The notes beneath the pieces were generated by a model. That model made no database searches and had not been told where the DNA came from. It saw only the letters and a list, made by a program, of their open reading frames with translations. A program made the translations under genes and the position numbers. Shown in pieces: positions 17,551-26,405 of a stretch of DNA of 62,122 nt (the stretch's first letter is position 1; each line of letters opens with the position of its first letter). Origin of the DNA: Athalassotoga sp049965695 (GTDB taxonomy: Bacteria; Thermotogota; Thermotogae; Mesoaciditogales; Mesoaciditogaceae); assembly GCF_049965695.1 (NCBI RefSeq), contig NZ_JBMFWB010000011.1, positions 1-62,122 of the forward strand. Reading direction: 5' to 3'.

Positions 17551-17580
17551 ATCTTACATTAACACAAGGTGTTTTGTCAA
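17551..17580 (-). promoter_or_regulatory. promoter of the tRNA operon
   Basis: The minus strand has a consensus TTGACA (17580-17575), 18 bases, TAAGAT (17556-17551), about 23 bases upstream of tRNA-Glu. Confidence 0.8.
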
Positions 17581-17697
17581 GTGGCAAATTATATTCTGCT
17601 TTGTATAAAAGAAAATCTTAACTTTTCAGCACTTATATTCATAACATATTTGGTTCTATCATTATTCGATATCTTCAAACGAAAGAGGTGGGGTGAT

Positions 17698-18861
17698 ATG
17701 GACATTTCAGAGCGTGTGCGAGATATCGCACGTTCCAATGAAAGTCCTTTTGTGGTGATGGATCTCGATATAGTCGAGGATAATTACGATCAGTTGATTA
17801 AAGACATAAGTGGCGTAAGGGTTTTTTATGCCGTTAAGGCCAATTCTCATCCGAAAATAATCAAAAGACTTTACGAGTTAGGTTCTTCTTTTGATGTTGC
17901 TTCCCGTGGAGAGATAGAAATGCTGCTTAACATGGGAGTCCCAGGTTCACGGTTGAGTTTTGGAAACACGATAAAGAAGGAAGAAGACATTCGCTTTGCT
18001 TTCAACAAGGGAATAAACTATTTTGCCGCCGACGCAGAAATGGAACTCGAAAAGATCGCACGAAATGCACCTGGTGCTCAGGTTTATCTCAGACTTGCGA
18101 TGAACGGTTCAGACAGCGATTGGCCGCTTTCGAGGAAGTTTGGCACTAACATCGATCATGTCAAAAAACTCGTCGTTTATGCAAATGATCTTGGCCTTGC
18201 ACCGATAGGCGTTTCTTTCCATGTCGGTTCACAGTGCTACGACAAATACAGTTGGAAAGATGCTTTGATGCAGGTGGCGGATATATTCTGGTTTGCAAAA
18301 CTTGAAGGCATAAAGATGACGACTATAAATCTTGGTGGTGGCATTCCGGTGAAATACGTGAGAGATATTCCAACCGTTGCCGAAATAGCGAATGTCATAA
18401 ATGAAAGCATAGATGAATATTTTAATTTCACTGAAAGGCCTACTCTTTTCATAGAGCCGGGAAGATCTATGGTTGGTAACGCCGGAATTTTGGTTTCAAG
18501 AGTACTTTTAAGATCTTCAAAAGAGAAAAAAGACTGGGTTTACATAGACGCCGGTGTTTACCATGGTTTGATGGAAACGATAGAAAATCTCAGATATACT
18601 GTCGTTGTTGATGGGAAAGATGATCATCCAAAGAAAACTTTCACCCTTGCAGGACCTACCTGTGACAGCATAGATGTTGTTTACGATGAGGTTGAACTGC
18701 CAGAAGACGTAACGCTTGGAGACATTGTTTATTTCGTCAATGCCGGTGCGTACACACTTGATTACAAGACACACTTCAACGGAATCGAAGGACCTTACGC
18801 GCTTTTCTTGGACGAAGTCACCGTTAGATCAACTCATGAAACCAATGTTGCCGACAGTTAA
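17698..18861 (+). CDS. type III-fold PLP-dependent ornithine/lysine decarboxylase
   Basis: A 387-residue alanine-racemase-fold decarboxylase. The PLP lysine lies in VFYAVKANSHP (near 53), phosphate and substrate residues in FHVGSQC, NLGGGIP and EPGRSMVGN, and the catalytic Cys in AGPTCDSID. The GPTCDSxD form points to ornithine or lysine decarboxylase rather than diaminopimelate decarboxylase (usually GPxCES). The product would be putrescine or cadaverine for polyamine synthesis. The ATG at 17698 follows GAGGTGGGGTG; the longer in-frame extension upstream is in promoter sequence. It stands alone, followed by the ferredoxin promoter. Confidence 0.87.
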   Translation: MDISERVRDIARSNESPFVVMDLDIVEDNYDQLIKDISGVRVFYAVKANSHPKIIKRLYELGSSFDVASRGEIEMLLNMGVPGSRLSFGNTIKKEEDIRFAFNKGINYFAADAEMELEKIARNAPGAQVYLRLAMNGSDSDWPLSRKFGTNIDHVKKLVVYANDLGLAPIGVSFHVGSQCYDKYSWKDALMQVADIFWFAKLEGIKMTTINLGGGIPVKYVRDIPTVAEIANVINESIDEYFNFTERPTLFIEPGRSMVGNAGILVSRVLLRSSKEKKDWVYIDAGVYHGLMETIENLRYTVVVDGKDDHPKKTFTLAGPTCDSIDVVYDEVELPEDVTLGDIVYFVNAGAYTLDYKTHFNGIEGPYALFLDEVTVRSTHETNVADS

Positions 18862-18876
18862 AAAAGATGGTATAAT
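18848..18876 (+). promoter_or_regulatory. ferredoxin promoter
   Basis: TTGCCG (18848-18853), 17 bases, TATAAT (18871-18876) with extended TGG. The -35 overlaps the last codons of the decarboxylase gene. Confidence 0.75.
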
Positions 18877-18908
18877 TTAGCAGACAAATTTTTGGAGGTG
18901 TGTTGATC

Positions 18909-19088
18909 ATGAAAGCAGTTGTTGATGAAGATGCGTGCATAGGTTGTGGAGTTTGCGAAAGTTTGTGTCCTGATGTGTTCAAACTGGGTGAAGATGGAAA
19001 GGCTCATGTCATAGCAGATGATTGCAGTTCAGGTTGCTGTGAAGATGCCAAGGATTCTTGCCCAACGGGAGCAATTTCGCTTAAGTGA
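18909..19088 (+). CDS. small [4Fe-4S] ferredoxin
   Basis: A 59-residue monocluster ferredoxin. CIGCGVCESLC (near 10-20) plus the later CP give the four ligands of one [4Fe-4S] cluster. Two further cysteines in the SSGCCEDAKDSC segment may form the stabilising disulfide known from thermophilic ferredoxins. It probably carries electrons from pyruvate and other oxidoreductases to Rnf or hydrogenase; this is inferred from physiology. GGAGGTG precedes the ATG at 18909. It has its own promoter and terminator. Confidence 0.95.
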   Translation: MKAVVDEDACIGCGVCESLCPDVFKLGEDGKAHVIADDCSSGCCEDAKDSCPTGAISLK

Positions 19089-19105
19089 ATTTTTAAATAC
19101 ATGAG

Positions 19106-19130
19106 GCGGGGCAAAACCCGCCTTTTAATT
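19106..19130 (+). terminator. terminator of the ferredoxin gene
   Basis: A stem GGCGGG/CCCGCC with a six-base loop, followed by TTTTAATTT, 18 bases after the ferredoxin stop codon. Confidence 0.85.
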
Positions 19131-19158
19131 TCGTTTTTAAAAATTATTTGGTATATGT

Positions 19159-19164
19159 TATAAT
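19159..19164 (+). promoter_or_regulatory. extended -10 promoter upstream of the repeat, probably for rpmB
   Basis: TGTTATAAT (TGn plus TATAAT at 19159-19164) without a clear -35. It lies before the MITE-like element that separates it from rpmB, so the transcript would run through the element. A lone repeat-end-like sequence (ATTTGGTATATG) precedes it. Confidence 0.5.
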
Positions 19165-19179
19165 CGATTTCGGATTGTT

Positions 19180-19330
19180 TATACTTAATCAACTTTAAAT
19201 TCCGAATCATCGCTCCGGCGGGTACCTCCTCGATGTCTGGTCCTCGCGTTGCTGTGGAGGCCATCTCGGAGGCATCCTGCCCTCCGCTTACGGTAAATGA
19301 CAATTCGGCTTTTAAATCGAATTAAGTATA
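19180..19330. repeat. MITE-like element copy 4 (short type)
   Basis: A 151-bp element with both ends intact. The left end is TATACTTAATCAACTTTAAA, then CCGAATCATCGCTCCGGC. The right end is GACAATTCGGCTTTTAAATC closing on TTAAGTATA. The core matches copy 1 (TCTGGTCCTCGC, GGAGGCCATCTCG, GGCATCCTGCCCTCCGC). It is inserted between a promoter and the rpmB ribosome-binding site. Confidence 0.82.
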
Positions 19331-19352
19331 CCAACAGAAAGGGGTACAAGAG

Positions 19353-19544
19353 ATGTCAAGGAAGTGCGATATTTGCGGTAAAGGTATTGAAACAGGTCAC
19401 AGAATAAGCCATTCTCACAGAAAAACGCTGAGAACATTTAAGCCTAACCTTCAACCCGTTAGCGTTAAAGACAAAGATGGAAAGGTGAAACGTTTAATGG
19501 TCTGCACACGGTGTTTGAAAGCCGGAAAAGTTCAGCGTGTTTGA
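19353..19544 (+). CDS. rpmB: 50S ribosomal protein L28
   Basis: A 63-residue L28 with the zinc-binding CDICGKG and CTRCLKAGKV pairs (the four-Cys form) and the core SHSHRKTLRTFKPNLQPV. AAAGGGG precedes the ATG. The gene starts 22 bases after the end of a MITE-like element. Confidence 0.97.
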   Translation: MSRKCDICGKGIETGHRISHSHRKTLRTFKPNLQPVSVKDKDGKVKRLMVCTRCLKAGKVQRV

Positions 19545-19564
19545 CCTTTTATGTAATCTAAAAT

Positions 19565-20656
19565 ATGAAAAGCAGAGATACTTATGCGGAGGTAAATACG
19601 GGCATTTTCCTCCGCAATATTTTTGAGATATCAAAAAGATCCGGCACACATGTTGCGCCTGTTTTAAAGGCCGATGCCTATGGCCATGGCGCTGTGAAAC
19701 TCGCACAAGTTTGCGAGCAAAACGGAATAGGTTTTCTGATCGTTGCTTTTTTGGAAGAGGCCATAGAAATACGTGAAAGTGGCGTGCTGCTTCCGATACT
19801 CGTACTTAATTATTTCAATCCAAAATACGCAAAAACGGCGCTTTTCAACGATTTAAGCGTTACGATATTTTCTAAAGATCAAAAAGATGCCATTTCCGCT
19901 TATCTTGATGAAGATGACAGACTTAAGGTACATCTGAAAGTAGATACTGGTATGGGAAGGCTCGGTCCAACGGCAAATGAGGCCTTTGAACTTTACGATG
20001 ATATACAAAAAGACAAAAAATTCATTTTTGAAGGAATTTACACACACTTTTCCGCCGCCGATGATCCTTCGGATGTGTTAAATGCACATCAAGTCGATGA
20101 ATTCAACGAATTCATCAAAAAGATCAAGAAGCCAAAATATGTTCACATCTCAAACAGCGCGGCGGCAACGTGTCTTGACATAAAGGTTGGAAATTTTTCG
20201 AGAATCGGCATAGCGGCGTACGGACTTCAACCTTCTGGAAGGATAAAAATCGATTATCTTGAACCGGTTATGAGCGTTCATTCAACTGTGGCTTTCATGA
20301 AATCGATAGACCAAGGCAGGACGATAGGTTACGGTCATACTTTCACGGCTGATAAAAAGATGAAAGTTGCAACCGTACCTTTCGGATACGCAGATGGCCT
20401 TCCAAGATCGCTTTCGAACAGAGGACACGTACTTTTAAACGGTAAACGCGCAAAAATCCTTGGAAGAATAAGCATGGATCAAATCGTCGTTGACGTTTCA
20501 AACATAGAAAATGTTAAAATCGGAGATGATGTTGTTATAATTGGAAAGAGCGGCAAAGATGAAATAACATCTGAAGAGATTGCCGAACTTGCCGGAACCA
20601 TAAATTACGAGGTAGTTTGTGGAATTTCAAAAAGGGTGCCGAGAATTTACATTTGA
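19565..20656 (+). CDS. alr: alanine racemase
   Basis: A 363-residue PLP enzyme interconverting L- and D-alanine for peptidoglycan. The PLP lysine is in APVLKADAYGHGA (near 34-37). The conserved HLKVDTGMGRLG, ISNSAAA and RIGIAAYGLQP motifs follow. The catalytic Tyr is in TIGYGHTF, and ISMDQIVVDV lies in the C-terminal domain. Length is standard. It lies between rpmB and the YhaM-like gene, which starts around its stop codon. Confidence 0.95.
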   Translation: MKSRDTYAEVNTGIFLRNIFEISKRSGTHVAPVLKADAYGHGAVKLAQVCEQNGIGFLIVAFLEEAIEIRESGVLLPILVLNYFNPKYAKTALFNDLSVTIFSKDQKDAISAYLDEDDRLKVHLKVDTGMGRLGPTANEAFELYDDIQKDKKFIFEGIYTHFSAADDPSDVLNAHQVDEFNEFIKKIKKPKYVHISNSAAATCLDIKVGNFSRIGIAAYGLQPSGRIKIDYLEPVMSVHSTVAFMKSIDQGRTIGYGHTFTADKKMKVATVPFGYADGLPRSLSNRGHVLLNGKRAKILGRISMDQIVVDVSNIENVKIGDDVVIIGKSGKDEITSEEIAELAGTINYEVVCGISKRVPRIYI

Positions 20657-20670
20657 AAAGTGGTGAATTT

Positions 20671-21705
20671 GTGAAATTAGGAGACCTGTTTAGCGAAGAA
20701 TATCTTGAAAAACTTGGATTTTCAAACAAAAATTCGATGGGCCGTAAGATGGTCGCCGACGTTATCGAAAATGACAATGTTGAGATAGATCTCAAAGTTA
20801 TAAGCAAGAGATTGCAGGAATCAAAAGATGGAAAAAAATTTCTTCTACTCACTCTTGCAGATAAAACGGGTGAATTAAGGGCTGTAGATTGGTACAACGC
20901 CGGAGAAAACGATTCGAAGATAAAGATCAATTCCATTGTAAGAATAAAAGGACGTGCAAGTGTTTACTCGGATAAACTTCAAATAGCAATAGACAAAGAC
21001 AGAGATGCCATCATGATCTTGAAAGAAGGAGAGTACGATCCGAATCTTTTCCTTTCGATTACCAAAAAAGATGTGTCGATCATGTATGGCGAATTTCAGA
21101 ATATGCTTTCAAATGTATCGAATAAAGAGGTCAGAGAACTTTTGAATTTTCCGTTTCAAGATGAAAAATTTGTAGAATCCTTTCTCATTGCCCCGGCCGC
21201 AATAATCGTTCATCATGCCTACAAAGGTGGCCTTCTCGAACACACGCTCGGCGTTATGAAGTTGTGTGTCGAAATGGCAAAACTTTATCCGGATGTGAAT
21301 ATGGACATTCTTGTCGCTGGAGCCGCTTTTCACGATCTGGGAAAGATAAAAGAATACGAGATAAAACCCTACGGTATAGAGAGAACGACCGACGGCGAAT
21401 TGATAGGTCACATAGTGCTTGGCGTTGAAATGGTCCGTGAATGGTCAAGGAAAATTCCGGGACTTTCTTCAAATTCGCTTCAGCACATTGAACATCTTAT
21501 CCTTTCTCATCACGGTGAGATTGAACTCGGTTCACCGACAATCCCGAAAACAACTGAAGCGATAATACTTCACAGCGCTGATGATCTTGACTCGAAGATG
21601 GGCCAAATAATGGCTTTAAAAGAAAAAAAATCTGAAAATGATTGGAGTGATTACGATAGGTATCTTGGAAGAAAGATTAAACTCAACTGGGAAAATGAAG
21701 AGTGA
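20671..21705 (+). CDS. 3'-5' exoribonuclease YhaM family (OB fold + HD domain)
   Basis: A protein of about 344 residues with an N-terminal OB-fold nucleic-acid-binding domain (FLLLTLADKTGELRAVDW, about 50-110) and a C-terminal HD phosphohydrolase domain (HHAYKGGLLEHTLGV, then AAFHDLGKIKEYE, LSHHGEIE, LHSADDLDSK). This is the YhaM arrangement, a 3'-5' exonuclease acting on RNA and single-stranded DNA. The start is uncertain: the GTG at 20671 and a TTG at 20653, overlapping the alr stop, are both plausible. Confidence 0.9.
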   Translation: MKLGDLFSEEYLEKLGFSNKNSMGRKMVADVIENDNVEIDLKVISKRLQESKDGKKFLLLTLADKTGELRAVDWYNAGENDSKIKINSIVRIKGRASVYSDKLQIAIDKDRDAIMILKEGEYDPNLFLSITKKDVSIMYGEFQNMLSNVSNKEVRELLNFPFQDEKFVESFLIAPAAIIVHHAYKGGLLEHTLGVMKLCVEMAKLYPDVNMDILVAGAAFHDLGKIKEYEIKPYGIERTTDGELIGHIVLGVEMVREWSRKIPGLSSNSLQHIEHLILSHHGEIELGSPTIPKTTEAIILHSADDLDSKMGQIMALKEKKSENDWSDYDRYLGRKIKLNWENEE

Positions 21706-21735
21706 GAGAGAGAATTGTCCGTTGGAGACTCAAAA

Positions 21736-23961
21736 ATGACAAAAAAACTTGTGATTGTCGAATCTCCGGCAAAAGCCAAAACGATTCAAAAATACCTCGG
21801 AAAGGATTACGAGGTTTCTTCTTCTCAAGGTCATGTGAGAGATTTGCCGGAATCAAAATTCGGTGTTAAGATAAACGGTAAAATAGAACCGGAATTTGAA
21901 ATAATAGAGGGAAAAGAAAAAATAGTAAAGGAATTAAAAAACCTTTCGAAAGATAAAGAAGTACTGCTTGCAACGGATAACGACAGAGAAGGAGAATCCA
22001 TAGCGTGGCATCTTGCAGAGATCCTTGGACTTTCCGTAAAAGATAAAAACAGAATAGTCTTCAACGAAATAACCGAAAAAGTCATAAAAGAATCCGTTAA
22101 AAGCCCAAGAAATGTGGATCTGAAGATGGTCGATTCTCAATTGACAAGAAGAATTCTCGACAGAATCGTCGGATACAAGGTAAGTCCCATCCTTTGGAGA
22201 GTTTTTAAGGGTAAGTTAAGTGCCGGAAGGGTACAATCGGCAGCCTTAAGAATGCTCGTCGATCAAGAAAAGAAAGTGCGCACATTCAAGCCACAACAGT
22301 ATTACGAGATTAAAGCACAGATCTTTGGAGAGAAGACAAAACTAAAAAGTTTTGACAGAGAGGATCTCGATAAAAAACCTTTCAAAAAAGCAGATGAAGC
22401 CCAAAAAGCCTTTGATTACATTTCAAAATCAAAATTTAAAGTCATCGATGTCGCAAATGCAGAGATAAAGGTAAAAGCACCACTTCCTTTTAAAACAAGC
22501 ACACTTCAACAGACTGCTTCTTCAGTGTTAGGTTTTACGGTTTCGAAAACCATGAAACTTGCCCAGGAACTTTACGAAGGCGTTGATTTGGACGGAGAAA
22601 TGACGGCTCTCATAACGTACATGAGAACAGACTCTTACAGAATATCTGATCTGGCCAAAACAGAATCTAAAAAGTACATAGAAAAGCATTTCGGCAACGA
22701 TTTCATTGGTTTAAACAGAGTCATCAAAAACGCCGAAAATGCTCAGGATGCCCACGAAGCCGTAAGACCGACGTATCCGGATATAAATCCGGAAAAATTA
22801 AAGGGCAAACTTTCAAAAGATCTTTTGGCACTTTACTCGTTGATATGGAAAAGATTTATGGCTTCTCAGATGTCCGATTCTACTTACAAGAAAAGTACGA
22901 TTACCGTATCTGACGAACAAAATCGTGCGATCTTCACAGTGGAATTCAGAAAAAGAATATTCGACGGTTTTGAGCGTGTGGATGACACAAAAGGAGAGAC
23001 AAAAACTTTTCCTGATATCAAAAAAGGACAGAATGTCAACGTTGAAGATCTTTCCGTTGAAGAAGAGATGACTTCCCCTCCACCAAGATATACCGAAGCG
23101 ACACTTGTGAAAAAACTTGAAACGGCTGGAATAGGCAGGCCAAGTACTTATGCGACTATAATACAAACTTTGCTTGACAGAAAATACGTCGTCCGAGATA
23201 AAAAAACGCTTATCCCTACTTTTCTTGGCATAATCGTGAGTGAATTTTTATCCAAAGAGTTCGCAAAGATAGTTGATCTTAAATTCACGGCGACTATGGA
23301 AGAGGAACTCGATCTCATAGAAAAAGGGAAAGAGAACTGGCAAAAAGTACTCAAGAATTTCAACACGGACTTCGAATTGAATCTCAATAACGTAAAGGCA
23401 AACCTGAAGGATTCATTTATTTCAATAGAAACAAATGTCAAAGCACCGGACGGTACTTACATGTATCTCAAATACGGCAGATACGGACCTTACCTTGAAT
23501 CAAAAAACGGCGATCACAAAATGAGCATACCATCCGGATCAAAAATAGATTATGACTGGCAAAAAGTCAATATAGAAATTGCGAAACCAGAAATTTTGGA
23601 TGAAAAATGTCCCAAATGTGGCGCTCCTCTTGTTAAAAGGATGGGCAGATACGGAGAATTCATATCTTGCAGCAGATATCCAGAATGTGATTACACAAGG
23701 GCAATACCAAAATATGCCCGTGGTAAATGTCCAAAGTGTGGTGGAAACGTTGTAGAAAGGAAAAGCAAAAAAGGGAAAACTTTCTTCATTTGCGAAAACA
23801 ATCCTGCGACGTGTGATTTTATAAGTTGGTATGAGCCTTCGAATTACAGATGCCCCGAAGACGGAGAAGTACTTTATTACAAAAAGAAAAAGGGATCCGA
23901 GGTTCTCTTTTGTCAAACTTGCAAGAAAGAGTACGAAGAATCGGACTTAAAGAAAGACTGA
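21736..23961 (+). CDS. topA: DNA topoisomerase I
   Basis: A 741-residue type IA topoisomerase. The TOPRIM domain has IVESPAKAKTI and ATDNDREGESIAWHL. The active-site Tyr is in ALITYMRTDSYR (near 300). ERxGIGRPSTYA-like sequence (KKLETAGIGRPSTYATII) follows near 465. Three C-terminal zinc ribbons begin at CPKCGAPLV, CPKCGGNVV and CPEDGEVL, with the last cysteines in FCQTC. It relaxes negative supercoils. The start is the ATG at 21736, nine bases after GGAG. The lnt gene begins inside its 3' end. Confidence 0.97.
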   Translation: MTKKLVIVESPAKAKTIQKYLGKDYEVSSSQGHVRDLPESKFGVKINGKIEPEFEIIEGKEKIVKELKNLSKDKEVLLATDNDREGESIAWHLAEILGLSVKDKNRIVFNEITEKVIKESVKSPRNVDLKMVDSQLTRRILDRIVGYKVSPILWRVFKGKLSAGRVQSAALRMLVDQEKKVRTFKPQQYYEIKAQIFGEKTKLKSFDREDLDKKPFKKADEAQKAFDYISKSKFKVIDVANAEIKVKAPLPFKTSTLQQTASSVLGFTVSKTMKLAQELYEGVDLDGEMTALITYMRTDSYRISDLAKTESKKYIEKHFGNDFIGLNRVIKNAENAQDAHEAVRPTYPDINPEKLKGKLSKDLLALYSLIWKRFMASQMSDSTYKKSTITVSDEQNRAIFTVEFRKRIFDGFERVDDTKGETKTFPDIKKGQNVNVEDLSVEEEMTSPPPRYTEATLVKKLETAGIGRPSTYATIIQTLLDRKYVVRDKKTLIPTFLGIIVSEFLSKEFAKIVDLKFTATMEEELDLIEKGKENWQKVLKNFNTDFELNLNNVKANLKDSFISIETNVKAPDGTYMYLKYGRYGPYLESKNGDHKMSIPSGSKIDYDWQKVNIEIAKPEILDEKCPKCGAPLVKRMGRYGEFISCSRYPECDYTRAIPKYARGKCPKCGGNVVERKSKKGKTFFICENNPATCDFISWYEPSNYRCPEDGEVLYYKKKKGSEVLFCQTCKKEYEESDLKKD

Positions 23962-25451
23962 TTTTTGCTTCTTTAGCGTCTATCATAACGGCCATCTCCA
24001 TGCCGGGGATGGTTTCTTCTGTTTTTGTCTGGTTTGGTCTTGTTCCGCTGTTTTTTGCCTTAAAAGACGATCGTGATTTTAAATTGCACGTTTCCTTTTT
24101 TCTGGGCTGGTATTTCGGCATACTTTATATGGGCCTGTCGATGTACTGGCTTTTGCCTACTCTTGTCAAAAACATAGCGCTTTTCAATAATTTTCCTGCC
24201 ATATTTGGTGTATTGGCATTTGTGATGTTTGCCATCATAGAAGGATTATTTTTTGGCGCTTTTACCTTTTTTTACGTTTTACTTCAAAAGAAATCGAAGC
24301 ATGTCCCATGGGTCATCCATATGCTTTCAATGGCAGGAATTTACATCATATTCGAATTTTTAAGAGGATACGGTGCGACAGGCTTTACAGGTTCTATGCT
24401 TTCAGAAGCACTTTACAATGAAATAGGCACTTTACAGATAGTATCATTTGTTGGAGGTCTGGGACTTACATTTCTCATTTTTTTATCCAATTACTTAATT
24501 TACAGATTTTTATCGAAGAAGAATTTAAAAGGCCTTCTCATAGTTTTGATCGTTATAGCGTCTTCATATGTTTTTTCGGCTTTTTACCCTTACATGATAA
24601 AGCCAGATCAGGGTAGAAAAATCTCAATAGGAGTTGTACAACCCAATCTTTCCGTTTCACAAAGATATTCGATGAGTTCGCAACAGATCTTCAAAGATGT
24701 CAAATGGGGCATAACTTCCCTTGCAACAAAGACGAAGATCATCTTTTTTCCGGAAGGTACTTTTGAATACGAGATATCTGGAACAGGTATTTATTCTGAT
24801 TTAAAAACACTTCTGAAAAACGAAAATGTACATGCCATTATAGGATATCCGTCATCCAAGAACGGTAAAATTTACAATTCCGCAGGCCTTTTTGATGAAA
24901 ATGGACTTAACGATATTTATTCAAAGCACATCCTCGTGCCATTCACCGAAACACTACCCTATCCTCAAATATTCGGCATCTTTGGTTTCTTAAAACTCAG
25001 TGAGTTTTTCACCCCGGGAAATAAATTCACCGTTTTTAATTTTGACGATTTGAATTTTTCAACTGATATATGTTTTGAAAGTTACTTTGGATGGCTTTCA
25101 AGGAAATTCACGAATGAGGGGGCACAATTCATAGTCACGATAACCGACGACAGTTGGTTCGATCAAAAGACTGCCCTTATACAGCACTTTTCTCAGGACG
25201 TTGTAAGAGCCGTGGAGAACAGAAAATGGATAGTGCAAGTTGCCGATACCGGAATAACCGGATCGATCAATCCTTACGGTCAGATAGTCGATCAATTGCC
25301 GGTTCATCAAAAGATAGCGTCGACCTTCGATATTTATCCAAACAACGTGAAAACATTTTACGACATGTTTGGTAACCTCATGATTTGGCTTTCAATCGGA
25401 TTTGTAATCCTCGAATTGATAGTCATGATGGTCATAAAAAATGGCATATAA
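23910..25451 (+). CDS. lnt: apolipoprotein N-acyltransferase
   Basis: A protein of about 513 residues. The first 220 residues hold several membrane helices with the family motif VSFVGGLGLTFLI. A nitrilase-fold domain (from about 225) follows, with the Glu in IFFPEGTFE, a Lys in SKHILVPFTE, and the catalytic Cys in STDICFES. It N-acylates lipoproteins and implies a lipoprotein pathway in this double-envelope organism. The start is uncertain: a TTG at 23910 has GAGG at good distance, overlapping topA by 52 bases. A terminator shared with the rnf operon follows. Confidence 0.9.
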   Translation: MSNLQERVRRIGLKERLIFASLASIITAISMPGMVSSVFVWFGLVPLFFALKDDRDFKLHVSFFLGWYFGILYMGLSMYWLLPTLVKNIALFNNFPAIFGVLAFVMFAIIEGLFFGAFTFFYVLLQKKSKHVPWVIHMLSMAGIYIIFEFLRGYGATGFTGSMLSEALYNEIGTLQIVSFVGGLGLTFLIFLSNYLIYRFLSKKNLKGLLIVLIVIASSYVFSAFYPYMIKPDQGRKISIGVVQPNLSVSQRYSMSSQQIFKDVKWGITSLATKTKIIFFPEGTFEYEISGTGIYSDLKTLLKNENVHAIIGYPSSKNGKIYNSAGLFDENGLNDIYSKHILVPFTETLPYPQIFGIFGFLKLSEFFTPGNKFTVFNFDDLNFSTDICFESYFGWLSRKFTNEGAQFIVTITDDSWFDQKTALIQHFSQDVVRAVENRKWIVQVADTGITGSINPYGQIVDQLPVHQKIASTFDIYPNNVKTFYDMFGNLMIWLSIGFVILELIVMMVIKNGI

Positions 25452-25474
25452 CAAATGGCAAGTGCGGCTGAAAA

Positions 25475-25510
25475 AACAGCCTCTTTCAATGAGAGGCTGT
25501 TTGTTTTTGT
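25475..25510. terminator. bidirectional terminator between lnt and rnfB
   Basis: A stem ACAGCCTCT/AGAGGCTGT with a seven-base loop, U-rich on both strands (TTTGTTTTTG on plus, TTTTTTC on minus). The rnfB stop codon lies within its loop and stem. Confidence 0.88.
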
Positions 25511-25818
25511 GTATTTGTATTTTCCGAATCACCTTTGGTCATTATCTCTTTTACTTTCTCACCGACTCCACCTTTTCTGCCCGGAACGCAAAGATCGAAT
25601 GAGGCATGTTGCTCAACTATTGCATGCGCATACGCCGCACATCCTGCGTAACCGCACATACCGCAATTTGCCCCGGGTAAAACCTTGATTATTTCTTTAA
25701 CTTTAGGATCTTCTTTTACCTCGAATTTTTTCGCGGCCACAGAAAGTGCTAAACCTATTCCAAAACCCATTATTCCAAGTATCAAAATAGAATAAACAAA
25801 TGTCATCATGTCACTCAC
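25486..25818 (-). CDS. rnfB: Rnf complex subunit B, short form
   Basis: A 110-residue protein with an N-terminal membrane helix (ILILGIMGFGIGLALSVAA) and one Fe-S motif of the RnfB type (CGMCGYAGC...C, 16 residues apart). It stops soon after, with a hydrophilic tail. Typical RnfB proteins of about 260 residues or more carry additional 2x[4Fe-4S] ferredoxin domains after this motif; those are missing here. The reading frame ends inside a good terminator, so this is not a window artefact or an obvious frameshift. The ferredoxin-docking function may be taken by another protein. Confidence 0.87.
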   Translation of the reverse strand: MSDMMTFVYSILILGIMGFGIGLALSVAAKKFEVKEDPKVKEIIKVLPGANCGMCGYAGCAAYAHAIVEQHASFDLCVPGRKGGVGEKVKEIMTKGDSENTNTQKQTASH

Positions 25819-26405
25819 GCCTTTATCATACCGTTAAATGCCATGAAACCCATCGAAAGCACAAAAGCCGTTATGAAAGCGGCCGGCATACCTTCAAAAA
25901 CAGGGGGAAGTTCGTCTATGCTAAGTCTTTCTCTTATAGATGCAAATAGAATTATCGCAAGAGCGTAACCGAGGGCCGAACCGACCGTGTTGAAGATCGT
26001 CTGCATGAGATCGTAACTTTGATTGAGATTCAAGAGCACAACACCAAGCACGGCGCAGTTCGTTGTTATCAAAGGTAAGTATATCCCAAGTGCGTTGTAA
26101 AGCACAGGATTTGTCTTTTTAACGAAGATCTCTATGAATTGCACAAGTGCCGCTATAACAAGCACAAAGACCAGTATTTGTAAAAATTCCAAATGCCAGG
26201 CAATGAGCAAAAGGTTAAGTACCCATGCAGATATGCCCGAAACGACCATGACGAATATAACGGCTATCGACATTCCAACTGCCGTGTCTATCTTTTGAGA
26301 AACCCCAAAGAAAGAACACATACCAAGGAATCTTGAAAGTAAAAAGTTGTAAACAAGCATTGCAGAAAACATCAAAGCAAAAAGTTCACCAAAATTTGCA
26401 TTCAT
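25815..26405 (-). CDS. rnfA: Rnf complex subunit A
   Basis: A 196-residue polytopic membrane protein of the RnfA/NqrE family. Markers are NFLLSRFLGMCSFFGVSQK, PLITTNCAVLGVVL and the Cys-bearing inverted topology typical of the pair RnfA/RnfE. Together with RnfE it holds a [2Fe-2S] cluster and forms part of the ion path. It overlaps both neighbours by four bases. Confidence 0.95.
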   Translation of the reverse strand: MNANFGELFALMFSAMLVYNFLLSRFLGMCSFFGVSQKIDTAVGMSIAVIFVMVVSGISAWVLNLLLIAWHLEFLQILVFVLVIAALVQFIEIFVKKTNPVLYNALGIYLPLITTNCAVLGVVLLNLNQSYDLMQTIFNTVGSALGYALAIILFASIRERLSIDELPPVFEGMPAAFITAFVLSMGFMAFNGMIKA

